DNA of 42,821 nt. Source: an uncultured Christensenellaceae bacterium. GTDB lineage: Bacteria > Bacillota > Clostridia > Christensenellales > Borkfalkiaceae. The translations under genes were made by a program, and so were the position numbers. Shown here one piece after another: positions 16,201 to 23,085 of the stretch. Positions within the stretch are counted from its first letter, which is position 1, and each line of letters starts with the position of its first letter. The DNA lies in the NCBI GenBank assembly GCA_910588685.1, contig CAJUPX010000019.1, positions 3,055 through 45,875 of the forward strand. Direction: 5' to 3'. The notes under the pieces are model-generated. The model was not told the DNA's origin. It saw only the letters and a list, made by a program, of their open reading frames with translations, and did no database searches.

Positions 16201-16441
16201 TATCGTCTTTTTCGTTTTTCAACAACACTATGCCTTCTTCAACTATGTCCTCGCATAGCTCCGTACCGCCTTCCAGAACGGCGGCGTCGGTTTTCTGCGC
16301 ACGACCGTATAACCACAGGCTGATATCTTGCCAGAACATTGACGCAGCAATAATCAGAGCAAGCATTATAGCCACCGCCGCAGTTATACAGGGAACGAAA
16401 ATCGCAAGTGATTTTTTTACGGACATTGCTTTTTTTGCCAT
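13244..16441 (-). CDS. Membrane-bound GH3 beta-glucosidase with swapped domain order
   Basis: A 1065-residue glycosidase anchored at both ends by membrane segments (about 13-38 and 1020-1045). The usual GH3 order is reversed: the C-terminal sandwich domain comes first (EDIVEEGIVLLKNEKDDK, GWAGYDWMTMAFGSGYAN), then a fibronectin-III-like domain (VQLYYTPQYIKGGIEKAF), and the (beta/alpha)8 domain last (YVKHFVVNDTEF, with the probable nucleophile Asp in SAVTDWMNSG). This order is known for Ruminococcus and Butyrivibrio GH3 enzymes. It should cleave oligosaccharides released by the GH16 enzyme. First gene of the glucan operon. Confidence 0.9.
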   Translation of the reverse strand: MAKKAMSVKKSLAIFVPCITAAVAIMLALIIAASMFWQDISLWLYGRAQKTDAAVLEGGTELCEDIVEEGIVLLKNEKDDKGNAALPLTAQELDKGVNVFGWAGYDWMTMAFGSGYANTDLQKVKLFPALEAAGIKYNEDLYNLYKDYYTAHVKIYGEQDYLEYRGGVKFGSEEIFVLREPSYNDYLAAAVKSDVIESGVGIVVIGRTGSESKDLSASEQVRQTEAGKNIKKTFNDRHYLQLSPDEENMIKAATELCDKVIVVLNTANTMETGFIESEEIDGALLVGITGISGVNGLVNVLRGEKEEPVPELDSDGNVKYNADGTPVYKKDANGNVITEKKLVSPSGRTVDTYAYDIIGTTPSAVNQGNKGNGEVGAGTIYANRKNERDSRFKAYVDYSEGIYVGYKWFETADAEGYWADVDNQYGKGYNGVVQYPFGYGLSYADFEWEITDVSVPSGSELKANDKIEITVKVKNNSKTYPGADVVQLYYTPQYIKGGIEKAFVNLADFAKTDVIQPGGFDVVTLSVSAQGMASYDCYDKNNNGHTGYELDGGDYQLRLMKNSHEAADMAKGSSVLDYTVPAKGYTYDKDEQTGNDVINRFTNKDGKNNDQTIDEADLDGSHESDGGVKYLSREDFKATYPKKITNARDMTDEALQIAKMVSPTQKQLEYAGYTDAEGGLGTKRDVSAGGNGLKLADAMDAKSYDDEIWKLLISNITNSELAGLVSDGYFKTNAIPSIDKKEFVDLDGPLGFNTRVTGGEGTSCEFVAYPSGTMLAQTWSTNLAVALGRSVGREKDSIDGLYGWYAPGANTHRNPFGGRNGEYYSEDGVLAGKICAGTVSGAKDMGVYSYVKHFVVNDTEFNREGLFTFLTEQTLREIYLKPFEIMIKEGGGNALMTSMNRLGRVWSGGNYGVMTEIVRNEWNFRGSAVTDWMNSGESYMPPYRGIWAGNSIWLTNGFTDSVFNTIKNDMGYKVAERVAHDVLWTFVDTQKAAKNFDPSLQIDLNKGAQYNLAWVAGVVVVEVALLAGVAVMAFFLAKNIIKNKKAANSASADGAEPAETTKDGQ

Positions 16442-16523
16442 TTATTTTTTCTCCCTATTAATAAATTTCGCTTTTTCCGCAAAACGGCTCGGCAAAAATC
16501 CGCTTACGAAACTCAGCGATAGA

Positions 16524-16552
16524 ATTATAAAAAAATTGAAACGGCTAAACAA
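16524..16552 (-). promoter_or_regulatory. Promoter of the beta-glucan operon
   Basis: On the minus strand, TTGTTT (16547-16552), a 17-bp spacer and TATAAT (16524-16529). The weak -35 would suit activation by the adjacent response regulator; I could not define a binding site. Confidence 0.65.
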
Positions 16553-16604
16553 GATTGTTTCCTTAAACTGTAATATTTTTTCCCATATTGTCAATAATTA
16601 AAAT

Positions 16605-17969
16605 TTATCTGCCCGTAAATATAATGTTCAAATGAAATATTCCATCCGCAGTGAAGGCTTTAAGTTCTCCACCGTATTTTTTGACAATCATACCGATGCT
16701 GCGCATACCGAAACCGTGGCTGCCTTTATCCTGTTTGGTGGTAAGCGGAAACCCGTCGGAAAATTGACGCTCGCCTATAAAATAGTTTTCCTCCTGTACT
16801 ATTACGATATTACCCCTTGATTTTACGGAGACGTTTACTATCCTGCGTTCCTTTTTCTCTATTTCCTTAACCGCCTCCAACGCGTTGTCTATGAGGTTTC
16901 CGAAAAGGCAGTAAAGGTCTCCCGCCTCAATAAATTCCAGCTTTTTTCCGTCAATCATACAGGACAGCGTTATTCCGTTTTGTTCGCAATACAGGCTTTT
17001 TTCGTTAATCAGCACGTTAAGAAGGCTGTTGCCCGTATCTTTTTTCAAATCGTAAAACGATATACTGTCGCGCAAATCCTTTAATTCTTCAACACGCAAA
17101 TTCCCCTGCGCGCTTAACGCGTCAAGTTTATACTTTATATCGTGGCATTTAATGTTTATAAGCTCGATACTGTCTTTGGATATCTGATATTGTTTCTCAC
17201 CCTGCTGAACGGCGTATTTCAGATATTCCACCTCCCGCAGAAGATGACTTTCCATAATAGACTTGGAAGCAAGCAAAACAACTATAAGACAGCACACCGC
17301 CGAAAACGCGTTGCCCGTTTGGCGAAGCACGTAATATACGTAGCTGTCAAACCTGTTTTCCCGATCTATGCTGAGTTTTGCAAAATACACGTCTTCTACC
17401 GAGCATAATAAAACTGTTATACCCAAAATGAAAAAGGTAATAAAAAGCATTTTATAGTTTAGCGACCTGCTTTGTAGCTTTACCGCTATTCTCTTTATAA
17501 AGGCAAACCGGAAACATACCGCGCAGATTATAAAAACGGTATAATAAACCAGCCGGTAGAAGAGGTCGAATCGTTCGCCCCAATTATCGTAAAGGCAAAA
17601 CCATTCCCCCAAAGTCCAGATTATCAAATACACTTTATAGGTAAGGTTTTGAGCGGCGTACGCCATACCGCAACCGATTAGCACTGTAAAATAGTTTTCT
17701 TCAAAACAAAGATACGCAAGAAGCACAAACGCCAAAAACAGAAAACCGTAAACCGTTATGCGTCCCCATACCGTGTTTCCGAAAAGAGTATAAAAACAAG
17801 CCACGGGCAAACCGATTGCAAAAATTGCGACAAAACAAAGCGACGCACGCAAAACAAAATTATTTCTGCGGTTTAGTTTATAAAGAAAAAGCACCGCAAA
17901 AACCGAATATTCAAATAAAAATTCTACGATTATAATGCCGTAAAGGTACAAAACCTGTGAAAACGTCAT
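16605..17969 (-). CDS. GHKL-family sensor histidine kinase (AgrC/CitA-like)
   Basis: A 454-residue membrane kinase. About six hydrophobic segments fill residues 5-235. A cytoplasmic coiled region with the phospho-acceptor area (IELINIKCHDIKYKLDALS, His near 278) follows, then a GHKL ATP-binding domain: N-box LFGNLIDNALEAVKE and GHGFGMRSIGMIVKKYGGEL. It lacks a PAS or large extracellular domain, as in peptide- or membrane-sensing kinases. The start overlaps the end of the response regulator gene by four bases (ATGA), so the two are translationally coupled. The adjacent glucan operon is the likely target. Confidence 0.93.
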   Translation of the reverse strand: MTFSQVLYLYGIIIVEFLFEYSVFAVLFLYKLNRRNNFVLRASLCFVAIFAIGLPVACFYTLFGNTVWGRITVYGFLFLAFVLLAYLCFEENYFTVLIGCGMAYAAQNLTYKVYLIIWTLGEWFCLYDNWGERFDLFYRLVYYTVFIICAVCFRFAFIKRIAVKLQSRSLNYKMLFITFFILGITVLLCSVEDVYFAKLSIDRENRFDSYVYYVLRQTGNAFSAVCCLIVVLLASKSIMESHLLREVEYLKYAVQQGEKQYQISKDSIELINIKCHDIKYKLDALSAQGNLRVEELKDLRDSISFYDLKKDTGNSLLNVLINEKSLYCEQNGITLSCMIDGKKLEFIEAGDLYCLFGNLIDNALEAVKEIEKKERRIVNVSVKSRGNIVIVQEENYFIGERQFSDGFPLTTKQDKGSHGFGMRSIGMIVKKYGGELKAFTADGIFHLNIIFTGR

Positions 17970-18682
17970 ACATTCTTACCCATACCCGCGTACCAGGCGG
18001 CAAGCTCCGACATAAACGCTTTTTTTCTGGGGCGGCTGATTGCAAGCGTTTCCGCGCCGAGTTGAACGGTTGAACCGTCCACCGCCACGATAAACCGCGG
18101 ATTTACAAGGTAGCACTGATTGCACCTTAAAAAACCGAATTTTTTAAGTTCCGCTTCAACTTTGGAAAGCACGCCCGTCCGCTCCACTACTCCGTCAACC
18201 GTTTTATAATAAAGGCGGTGACGGACTATTTCTACGTACAGAAGTTTGTCCGTGGATATACGGCAAATGCCCTTTGAAGTATTCAGCACTAAATCCTGTT
18301 TTTCGTTGATAACGTATAAATCCAGCGCTTTTCTGAATTTAAGGGCAAAATCGTAGTATTGCACAGGTTTGATAATGTATGCGGTAGCGTCCACTTCGTA
18401 ACCCTTTTGAGCGTACTGTATTAAATTTGTAATAAATATCAGCGAAACCGTCTTATCAACGTTTCTCAGCTCTACGGAAGCGCTCATACCGTCGCGGTGC
18501 GGCATTTGTATGTCCATAAACACGACGGCATACTTGGCTTTGTAACCGCTAAGAAAATCTACCGCGTCGCGATACCTGTCAATACTGAATTCCTGACCCG
18601 TTTCCTTTGAAAAACGCCCTATATATTCGTATAGAATTTCCGCAGCGGCGTCTTCATCCTCTACTATAGCAATATTTCTCAT
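17966..18682 (-). CDS. LytTR-type response regulator
   Basis: A 238-residue regulator. The receiver domain (about 1-120) has the acidic pocket (VEDED), the phosphorylated Asp in YAVVFMDIQMP, the Thr in LIFITNL and the Lys in YIIKPV. The C-terminal LytTR DNA-binding domain (about 135-230) shows ISTDKLLYVEIVRHRLYY and FLRCNQCYLVNPRFIV. These domains bind pairs of short direct repeats. It is coupled to the kinase downstream. Upstream lie a promoter and two tandem palindromic units in the leader. Confidence 0.95.
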   Translation of the reverse strand: MRNIAIVEDEDAAAEILYEYIGRFSKETGQEFSIDRYRDAVDFLSGYKAKYAVVFMDIQMPHRDGMSASVELRNVDKTVSLIFITNLIQYAQKGYEVDATAYIIKPVQYYDFALKFRKALDLYVINEKQDLVLNTSKGICRISTDKLLYVEIVRHRLYYKTVDGVVERTGVLSKVEAELKKFGFLRCNQCYLVNPRFIVAVDGSTVQLGAETLAISRPRKKAFMSELAAWYAGMGKNV

Positions 18683-18711
18683 TCCAGCCTCCTTTACCGA
18701 TTAAGGTTTGG

Positions 18712-18792
18712 TTTATTGCTTATTTCATAAGCAATAAACGGGTATACCCGTTTATTGCTTATTTCATAAGCAATAAACGGGTATACCCGTTT
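18712..18792. repeat. Two tandem 39-bp units, each with two palindromes, in the regulator leader
   Basis: Units 18712-18750 and 18751-18789 are identical, plus TTT of a third. Each contains TTTATTGCTTAT / ATAAGCAATAAA and an AAACGGG / CCCGTTT palindrome across the unit border. They lie 30 bp before the response regulator start and downstream of its predicted promoter, so they are transcribed. Confidence 0.92.
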
Positions 18793-18814
18793 GGATTGTG
18801 TATGGATTTACTAT

Positions 18815-18843
18815 ATTTTAACATAGCTTTGCACTGTTTGCAA
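18815..18843 (-). promoter_or_regulatory. Promoter of the two-component system
   Basis: On the minus strand, TTGCAA (18838-18843), a 17-bp spacer and TAAAAT (18815-18820). The rest of 18683-19020 holds the tandem palindromes, a possible plus-strand small RNA and a terminator; I saw no protein gene there. Confidence 0.65.
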
Positions 18844-18879
18844 TAGTTAAATTAATTTTTATGAATATACACGATAGGT

Positions 18880-19016
18880 TTGACACAAGCGTTACGATAG
18901 CGTTATACGGAAAGACGTGTTTACTTGGTGATAATGCTCGCGCTTTGCCGGGACTTTTTTGTTCGGAATATGGACAAAACGGAAGTCGCAGGACAGCTGT
19001 CCCGCGACTGTTTTTT
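18880..19016 (+). ncRNA. Possible small RNA (promoter to terminator, no reading frame)
   Basis: On the plus strand, TTGACA (18880-18885), an 18-bp spacer and TATACG (18904-18909), followed by about 100 bp with no convincing frame. It ends at the hairpin 18984-19009 with TTTTTT. The promoter faces away from the response regulator and runs into the convergent lipoprotein gene. This is a prediction from promoter and terminator only. Confidence 0.3.
18984..19016. terminator. Bidirectional terminator before the small lipoprotein gene
   Basis: Stem AGTCGCNGGACAG / CTGTCCNGCGACT (18984-19009) with GTTTTTTG on the plus strand and a weaker T run on the minus strand; it directly follows the lipoprotein stop at 19021. 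Confidence 0.8.
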
Positions 19017-19020
19017 GCTT

Positions 19021-19458
19021 TTACATTTTAACCATAACTATTTTTTGAATTTCCGAACCGGCGGGGCAGATAACGGTCAACGTTGAACCGCTTAACTTTG
19101 CCTTATAAACGGTATCCGCATCGTAAAAATCGACTATCTCTATTCCTCCGGAAACCTTTTTCCACATTGCATAGCTGCATCCTGCGCCTATATTGTCCGA
19201 AAAACTCGCCCGTCCCGCTTCCGAAACCTGCGAGCCCGCCGTCAGTTTAACCGGCTCTTTTAAATCCAACGTTACGTCCGTTTCCCGCAACGCACTGCCG
19301 TTATATTCATCGCCTATATTGTATGTTTTTCCGTCTGAAGCGGTTATAGATTTTAGTTTGTAACTGCCTACGTAATTGCCGCTGCCGCAGGCGGTAACCG
19401 CAAAAGAACAACACACCGTTATCAGAACAACAAAAATACCGAGAATAACTTTTTTCAT
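19021..19458 (-). CDS. Small lipoprotein, function unknown
   Basis: A 145-residue lipoprotein: signal peptide, lipobox VTAC (Cys about 24), then a beta-rich domain (NYVGSYKLKSITASDGKTY, LDLKEPVKLTAGSQ, YKAKLSGSTLTVICPAG). The GSYKL start, the Thr-rich strands and the size recall small lipocalin-like or copper-resistance-like barrel domains in Clostridia, but I cannot name a family. It lies 14 bp after the zinc-ribbon gene and is probably in the same message. Confidence 0.7.
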   Translation of the reverse strand: MKKVILGIFVVLITVCCSFAVTACGSGNYVGSYKLKSITASDGKTYNIGDEYNGSALRETDVTLDLKEPVKLTAGSQVSEAGRASFSDNIGAGCSYAMWKKVSGGIEIVDFYDADTVYKAKLSGSTLTVICPAGSEIQKIVMVKM

Positions 19459-19472
19459 AATACCGCTCCGAA

Positions 19473-19775
19473 TTAATAATATCTGTTTCTGTTGAGAATT
19501 TCGGGGTTGTTTACCGCATAAACTATTGCAAATATTAAAACGACAACCGAGATGACTATTGCCGCAATTCCTAATATTTTATCTTTTTTATTGTCGTTTT
19601 TAAAACCGCCCAAACAAGCGATAATGCCGAGAATGACCCCCACAAACGGCACAAAAAAGGCAAAAACCATTGCACATTTACTCATTGCAGAGCTTTTCTC
19701 CGCAACCGGCTGCCCGCATTCGGGACAAACTTTTTCATTCTTGTTAATTTCGTTTCCGCAATTCTTACATTTCAT
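19473..19775 (-). CDS. Zinc-ribbon protein with two membrane segments
   Basis: A 100-residue protein. The start at 19775 (MKCKNCGNEI) follows CGGAGG at about 10 bp. An N-terminal zinc ribbon with CKNC and CPEC pairs is followed by a short linker and two hydrophobic segments (about 35-57 and 65-88). Such zinc_ribbon_2 + 2TM proteins are common in Clostridia and mostly uncharacterised. Divergent from an XRE gene across a region with TGTACA palindromes. Confidence 0.8.
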   Translation of the reverse strand: MKCKNCGNEINKNEKVCPECGQPVAEKSSAMSKCAMVFAFFVPFVGVILGIIACLGGFKNDNKKDKILGIAAIVISVVVLIFAIVYAVNNPEILNRNRYY

Positions 19776-19802
19776 TAATAATTTCCTCCGTATTGTCAAT
19801 AC

Positions 19803-19853
19803 AAAATGTACATTAACTGTACATTTTTACAAAGTATAGTACAAAAAATGTAC
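19803..19853. promoter_or_regulatory. Two TGTACA-type operators between the zinc-ribbon and XRE genes
   Basis: Perfect 10-bp arms AAAATGTACA / TGTACATTTT around TTAAC (19803-19827), and a second pair GTACA / TGTAC around six A residues (19839-19853). Likely binding sites of the adjacent XRE protein for autoregulation and control of the divergent pair. Confidence 0.75.
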
Positions 19854-19887
19854 AATGTCAAATGTTTTAATGAGGAATTTAAAAAAA

Positions 19888-20097
19888 ATGGTGACAATCG
19901 GTAAAAAATTAAAAGAGTTACGAAAAGCCGAAAAACTAACGCAAACACAGCTTGCCGAAACGCTGCATTTAAGCCGCGTAAATTATACGAGGTATGAAAC
20001 GGACGCAAGCAGACCCGATTACGAAACTCTGATTTTGATTTGCGATTTTTATAAAATTTCATTAGACGAGCTTTTCGGCCGTACTTACGGTTATTAA
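19888..20097 (+). CDS. XRE-family regulator
   Basis: A 69-residue single-domain helix-turn-helix protein: KLKELRKAEKLTQTQLAETLHLSRVNYTRYETDASRPDYETLI, ending ISLDELFGRTYGY. I chose the ATG at 19888 because GAGGAA lies upstream and the family normally starts shortly before the first helix; a start at 19855 is possible but lies inside the second operator. A strong terminator follows. Predicted repressor of the divergent zinc-ribbon/lipoprotein pair. Confidence 0.9.
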   Translation: MVTIGKKLKELRKAEKLTQTQLAETLHLSRVNYTRYETDASRPDYETLILICDFYKISLDELFGRTYGY

Positions 20098-20105
20098 ACG
20101 ATAAA

Positions 20106-20139
20106 ACAGTCCCCGTCCGCGTTTGCGGACGGGGACTGT
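20106..20139. terminator. Bidirectional terminator after the XRE gene
   Basis: 15-bp stem ACAGTCCCCGTCCGC / GCGGACGGGGACTGT with a GTTT loop. It separates the XRE gene from the convergent uxa remnants. Confidence 0.85.
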
Positions 20140-20169
20140 TATTTACAGTATTTATAAACTTATTAATTT

Positions 20170-20400
20170 TTAAAACCCGAAAAATTCGGCGGCGTTGTTA
20201 TAACAGATATCCTCTATGATTTTTCCGAGACGGGGCAACTCCTCTTCAGGATATTGCCCGCTCTCCACAAGTCTTCCGAGCATTTGGCACAGCAGCCGCC
20301 TGTAATACTCGTGGCGGGGATACGCAAGAAAAGAGCGGCTGTCGGTAAGCATACCCGCGGGCGCGCAACGCTCTCCATTTATAGTGGTCGCCGTACCTGT
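20170..20400 (-). pseudogene. uxaC: Glucuronate isomerase remnant (uxaC): 5' scrap plus C-terminus
   Basis: The last 60 codons match the UxaC C-terminus (MLTDSRSFLAYPRHEYYRRL, then GKIIEDICYNNAAEFFGF). Just upstream, 20365-20395 read in another frame gives YGDHYKWRALRA, a segment from near residue 50-65 of UxaC. Some 330 codons between the two parts are missing, and so is the normal start. The enzyme would convert glucuronate or galacturonate to the keto-uronate, but this copy cannot be functional. Order and strand are as in an intact uxaB-uxaA-uxaC operon, so this looks like deletion or mis-assembly, not transfer. Confidence 0.85.
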
Positions 20401-20739
20401 CGCCCGCGCCGCGGATAAACATTTACTTTACGCCCCTGCACCTTTTTTACGGGCGCGGACACTTTGTTATAGGTATACTCCAGATTTTCGGAAAGGTTTG
20501 TGCGGACGTTGTGCGTATGCACGTGCGCACCCGCCTGTATATCCGCGGTAGCGCACGCTATGGGGCTGCCGTATTTTATTATATTTTCGCCCTTTTTAAT
20601 ATTGCGCAAGGCGAATTTATGACCTTTTGCAATATCCTCCGCCAACGTTATGTTTTCGTGAACCTCCCCCCTTTTTTACGTTGGTAAGAGCAACCGCCAC
20701 GTTGTCGAGCGCATTGATAACAATGGTTTTTTTAGACAT
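20400..20739 (-). pseudogene. uxaA: Altronate dehydratase remnant (uxaA N-terminus), frameshifted
   Basis: Starts 8 bp after uxaB (MSKKTIVINALDNVAVALT) with an AAGGGG site. A run of six G (C6 at 20666-20671 on the plus strand) shifts the frame; with five, it would read VKKGEVHENITLAEDIAKGH and join the SAF domain (NIIKYGSPIACATADIQAGA, HVHTHNVRTNL). Similarity to UxaA ends near residue 110 (GRKVNVYPR), where uxaC sequence begins. The catalytic C-terminal three quarters are absent. The enzyme normally converts D-altronate to 2-keto-3-deoxygluconate. Confidence 0.85.
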
Positions 20740-20747
20740 ACAACCCC

Positions 20748-22229
20748 TTATTTCTTGGCCCACTTGAACGCGCTGTTGTCCGCGCCGTTTACAAAACGGT
20801 TAACAGCCTCTTCCATACCCTTGGTGCACTGCAATTCGAGATATTTTGCAACCGTCGAAGTTATGTCGGGGTGAACGGTATTCAAATCCAACCCCCACGC
20901 CTCCGTCCAGCCGAGCGCCTCCTTTGCAAGCTTTTTAAAGTCTCCGCCGAACCCCGACCACATCTCCTTCCATTTTGCAAGATATGCGGGATCGTCGCTG
21001 AGTTTTATTTCCTCTTTACCTCTCTTGCCTCTGTAAAACAGTACAAGCGCGGCGAACGAAAACAGCACGTGTCTGGGAAGTTCGCCCTTGATTTTTACGT
21101 AGTCCAGAAGAGTGGGCAGTATTCTCGTTTTAAATTTAGTTGTGGAATTTAACGCTATCGACATAAGCTCGTGGCGGATATAGGGATTTTTATACCTCTC
21201 TATCACGCTCCCGGCAAAAGAATTCAGCTGCTCCTGCGGCAAATTAATTGTGTGGTTTACCTCGTCAAAAATAAAATCTCGCACGTATTTGCCTATTACT
21301 TCGTCGTTTACCGCTTCCCCCACCGTGTCGATACCGCGCAGATACGCCACGGGCACCATTGCCGTATGCGAGCCGTTGAGTATTTTAACCTTTCTCTGTT
21401 TGTACGGGTGGATGTCGTCGGCATAAATAACGTTAAGCCCCGTTTTATCCGCGGGGAAAAGCTCCTGCACGCGAGGCTCTTTTTTAAGCACCCAGAGGTG
21501 AAAAATTTCGCCTTTTACCACGTTATTGTCAATATATCCCGTTTCTTTGCGTATTTCCTCTATCTCGTTTTGGGGATAGCCGGGAACAATTCTGTCTACG
21601 AGCGTTGACGTAAAGTGGTTAGCCGTTTGCATCCACTTAATAAACTTTTCGTCCATTTTGTTAATGCGAGCAAGCTCGGTTAAGCAGCGATAGAGTTCGT
21701 CGCCGTTGTCGTCTATGAGCTCGCAGGGGATAATCGCAAGCCCTCTGTTCATATCGCCTTTAAACTTGTCGTACCGCCTTTTGAGCAGCGCAAGAAGCTT
21801 TCCGGGAAAGCTCTTGGGGCAGTGTTTTAAATCGGTGTCGGTAGAATCCACCGTAATTCCCGCCTCAGTAGTATTTGAGATTATAACCTCCAAATCCTTG
21901 CTTTCACCGTAGGCGAGGTATTTTTTATAATCGGTATAAGGGTCGATAAAATCGTTCAGAACGTCTATTACCCGGCTGCTTTTTACGTTTTCGCCGCCGT
22001 CTATTCCCTCCAAACGCAGGGTATATAATCCGTCCTGCGCTTTTAGCTCGTTAATCCTGCCCGAGGGCATAGGCTGAATTACGGCAATGCCCGAGCTTAT
22101 CGCGCCTTTGTCGTTGAGGTCCTGTATAATCCAGTCTACGAAAGCGCGCAGAAAGTTGCCCTCTCCGAACTGCAAAATCTTAATTTTTCTTTCGGGTTTT
22201 TTAACAATTTTTTTATTTAAAATATCCAC
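20748..22229 (-). CDS. uxaB: Tagaturonate reductase (altronate oxidoreductase)
   Basis: A 493-residue NAD-dependent polyol dehydrogenase-family enzyme converting tagaturonate to altronate in galacturonate breakdown. The nucleotide-binding start is KILQFGEGNFLRAFVDWII; family segments are VIISNTTEAGI, IIPCELIDDNGDEL, STLVDRIVPGYP, RKVKILNGSHTAMVPVA (catalytic Lys region) and HELMSIALNSTTKFKTRILP. Full length and open. Uses a GTG start at 22229 behind AAGGAG. It is the only intact enzyme of this uronate block; its upstream and downstream partners are fragments. Confidence 0.94.
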   Translation of the reverse strand: MDILNKKIVKKPERKIKILQFGEGNFLRAFVDWIIQDLNDKGAISSGIAVIQPMPSGRINELKAQDGLYTLRLEGIDGGENVKSSRVIDVLNDFIDPYTDYKKYLAYGESKDLEVIISNTTEAGITVDSTDTDLKHCPKSFPGKLLALLKRRYDKFKGDMNRGLAIIPCELIDDNGDELYRCLTELARINKMDEKFIKWMQTANHFTSTLVDRIVPGYPQNEIEEIRKETGYIDNNVVKGEIFHLWVLKKEPRVQELFPADKTGLNVIYADDIHPYKQRKVKILNGSHTAMVPVAYLRGIDTVGEAVNDEVIGKYVRDFIFDEVNHTINLPQEQLNSFAGSVIERYKNPYIRHELMSIALNSTTKFKTRILPTLLDYVKIKGELPRHVLFSFAALVLFYRGKRGKEEIKLSDDPAYLAKWKEMWSGFGGDFKKLAKEALGWTEAWGLDLNTVHPDITSTVAKYLELQCTKGMEEAVNRFVNGADNSAFKWAKK

Positions 22230-22252
22230 TATAATCTCCTTGGCGGCGTTGT

Positions 22253-22844
22253 TTAATGCCTTTTTAAGCCGCTTTTTATTACTTTTTCCGTTTCCGCATC
22301 AAACACGTACGCCGCCTCGTACGGCACTGCAAATTTGAAATTTGCGCCCATTTCCGGAGTCTGATGGGGATTGATTTTTAAAATGACGTTAAATCCGCCT
22401 AAGTCGGCGTATACGTTTGAAGTATCGCCGAGCAGCTCTGTAAGCTCTACCTTTGAATCGAGGGTAAATCCCGCTTTACACTCGCCGGGCAGTTTTATTG
22501 CTTCGGGTCTGAACGCAAAAACAACCTTTTTTCCGTCGAGAGCTTTTACGTCTTTGACTATGCGGGAAATATCGAACGACAAACCGCCCGCAATCAGCTT
22601 TGAGCCGTCAACGGCGCCGCGAATAAAATTCATAGGCGGCTCGCCGATAAAACCTGCGACAAACAGGTTTTCGGGATAAAAATACAGCTCGTACGGCGTA
22701 CCTATCTGCTGAACGTATCCGCCCGATTTCATAACTACTATTCTGTCGGACATAGTCATAGCCTCGGTCTGGTCGTGTGTTACGTAAATGGTTGTTGCGC
22801 CGATTGACCTGTGTATCTGCTTAATTTCCGAACGCAGCCATAAT
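22253..22844 (-). pseudogene. Sugar ABC transporter ATPase remnant (UgpC/MsmK type), 5' truncated
   Basis: In frame from about 22840: LRSEIKQIHRSIGATTIYVTHDQTEAMTMSDRIVVM, then GTPYELYFYPENLFVAGFIGEPPMNF and the C-terminal TOBE-like regulatory domain (VFAFRPEAIKLPGE, LLGDTSNVYADLG) to a natural stop. About 150 N-terminal codons are missing, including the Walker A motif and most of the region before the H-loop, so it cannot bind ATP. Similarity stops abruptly near 22844, just before a repeat-bearing spacer. The intact protein would power oligosaccharide uptake. Confidence 0.88.
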
Positions 22845-22916
22845 ATTATTTCCTCTTATCTTTAATTTATTTTATAGTTGTGGTGACTGTGATTTTAGCA
22901 GTTACATAAGCCGGCT

Positions 22917-23085
22917 AAAACTCAGAGAAGCAAGGCAAGGTGCGCGAACAACCTTTGACATCTATAAAATGCGGAGATACGAGCAGTTTAAGGCGCGCGA
23001 GTACTGTCCGCAGGGAGTGTACATTGAAGTACACGACCAAGGCAGGCGCAGCGCAACGCCGAATTGCGACGTATATACGCGTTTT
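22917..23085 (-). repeat. Structured repeat family 1, copy 5 plus partial copy (after kduI remnant)
   Basis: The full copy is 22966-23085: outer AAAATGCG / CGCGTTTT and ATACG / CGTAT; hairpin GTGTAC-ATTGAA-GTACAC (23017-23034), a third base-pair version of this stem; middle stem CCGC / GCAGG with one bulge. Half a copy with AAAACTCAGAGAAGC lies at 22917-22962. The kduI stop codon overlaps the end of the full copy. Confidence 0.88.

Noticed and set aside
18712..18792. Tandem units as a short CRISPR array
   Set aside because: Only two units, directly adjacent with no spacers; no cas genes in the window.
18840..18860. Riboswitch in the two-component leader
   Set aside because: No known aptamer motif is seen; the leader structure is explained by the tandem palindromes.
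20660..20675. A6G6 stretch in uxaA as a programmed frameshift
   Set aside because: The gene is truncated further on and lacks its catalytic part, so frameshifting would not restore an enzyme; decay or a homopolymer sequencing error is simpler.
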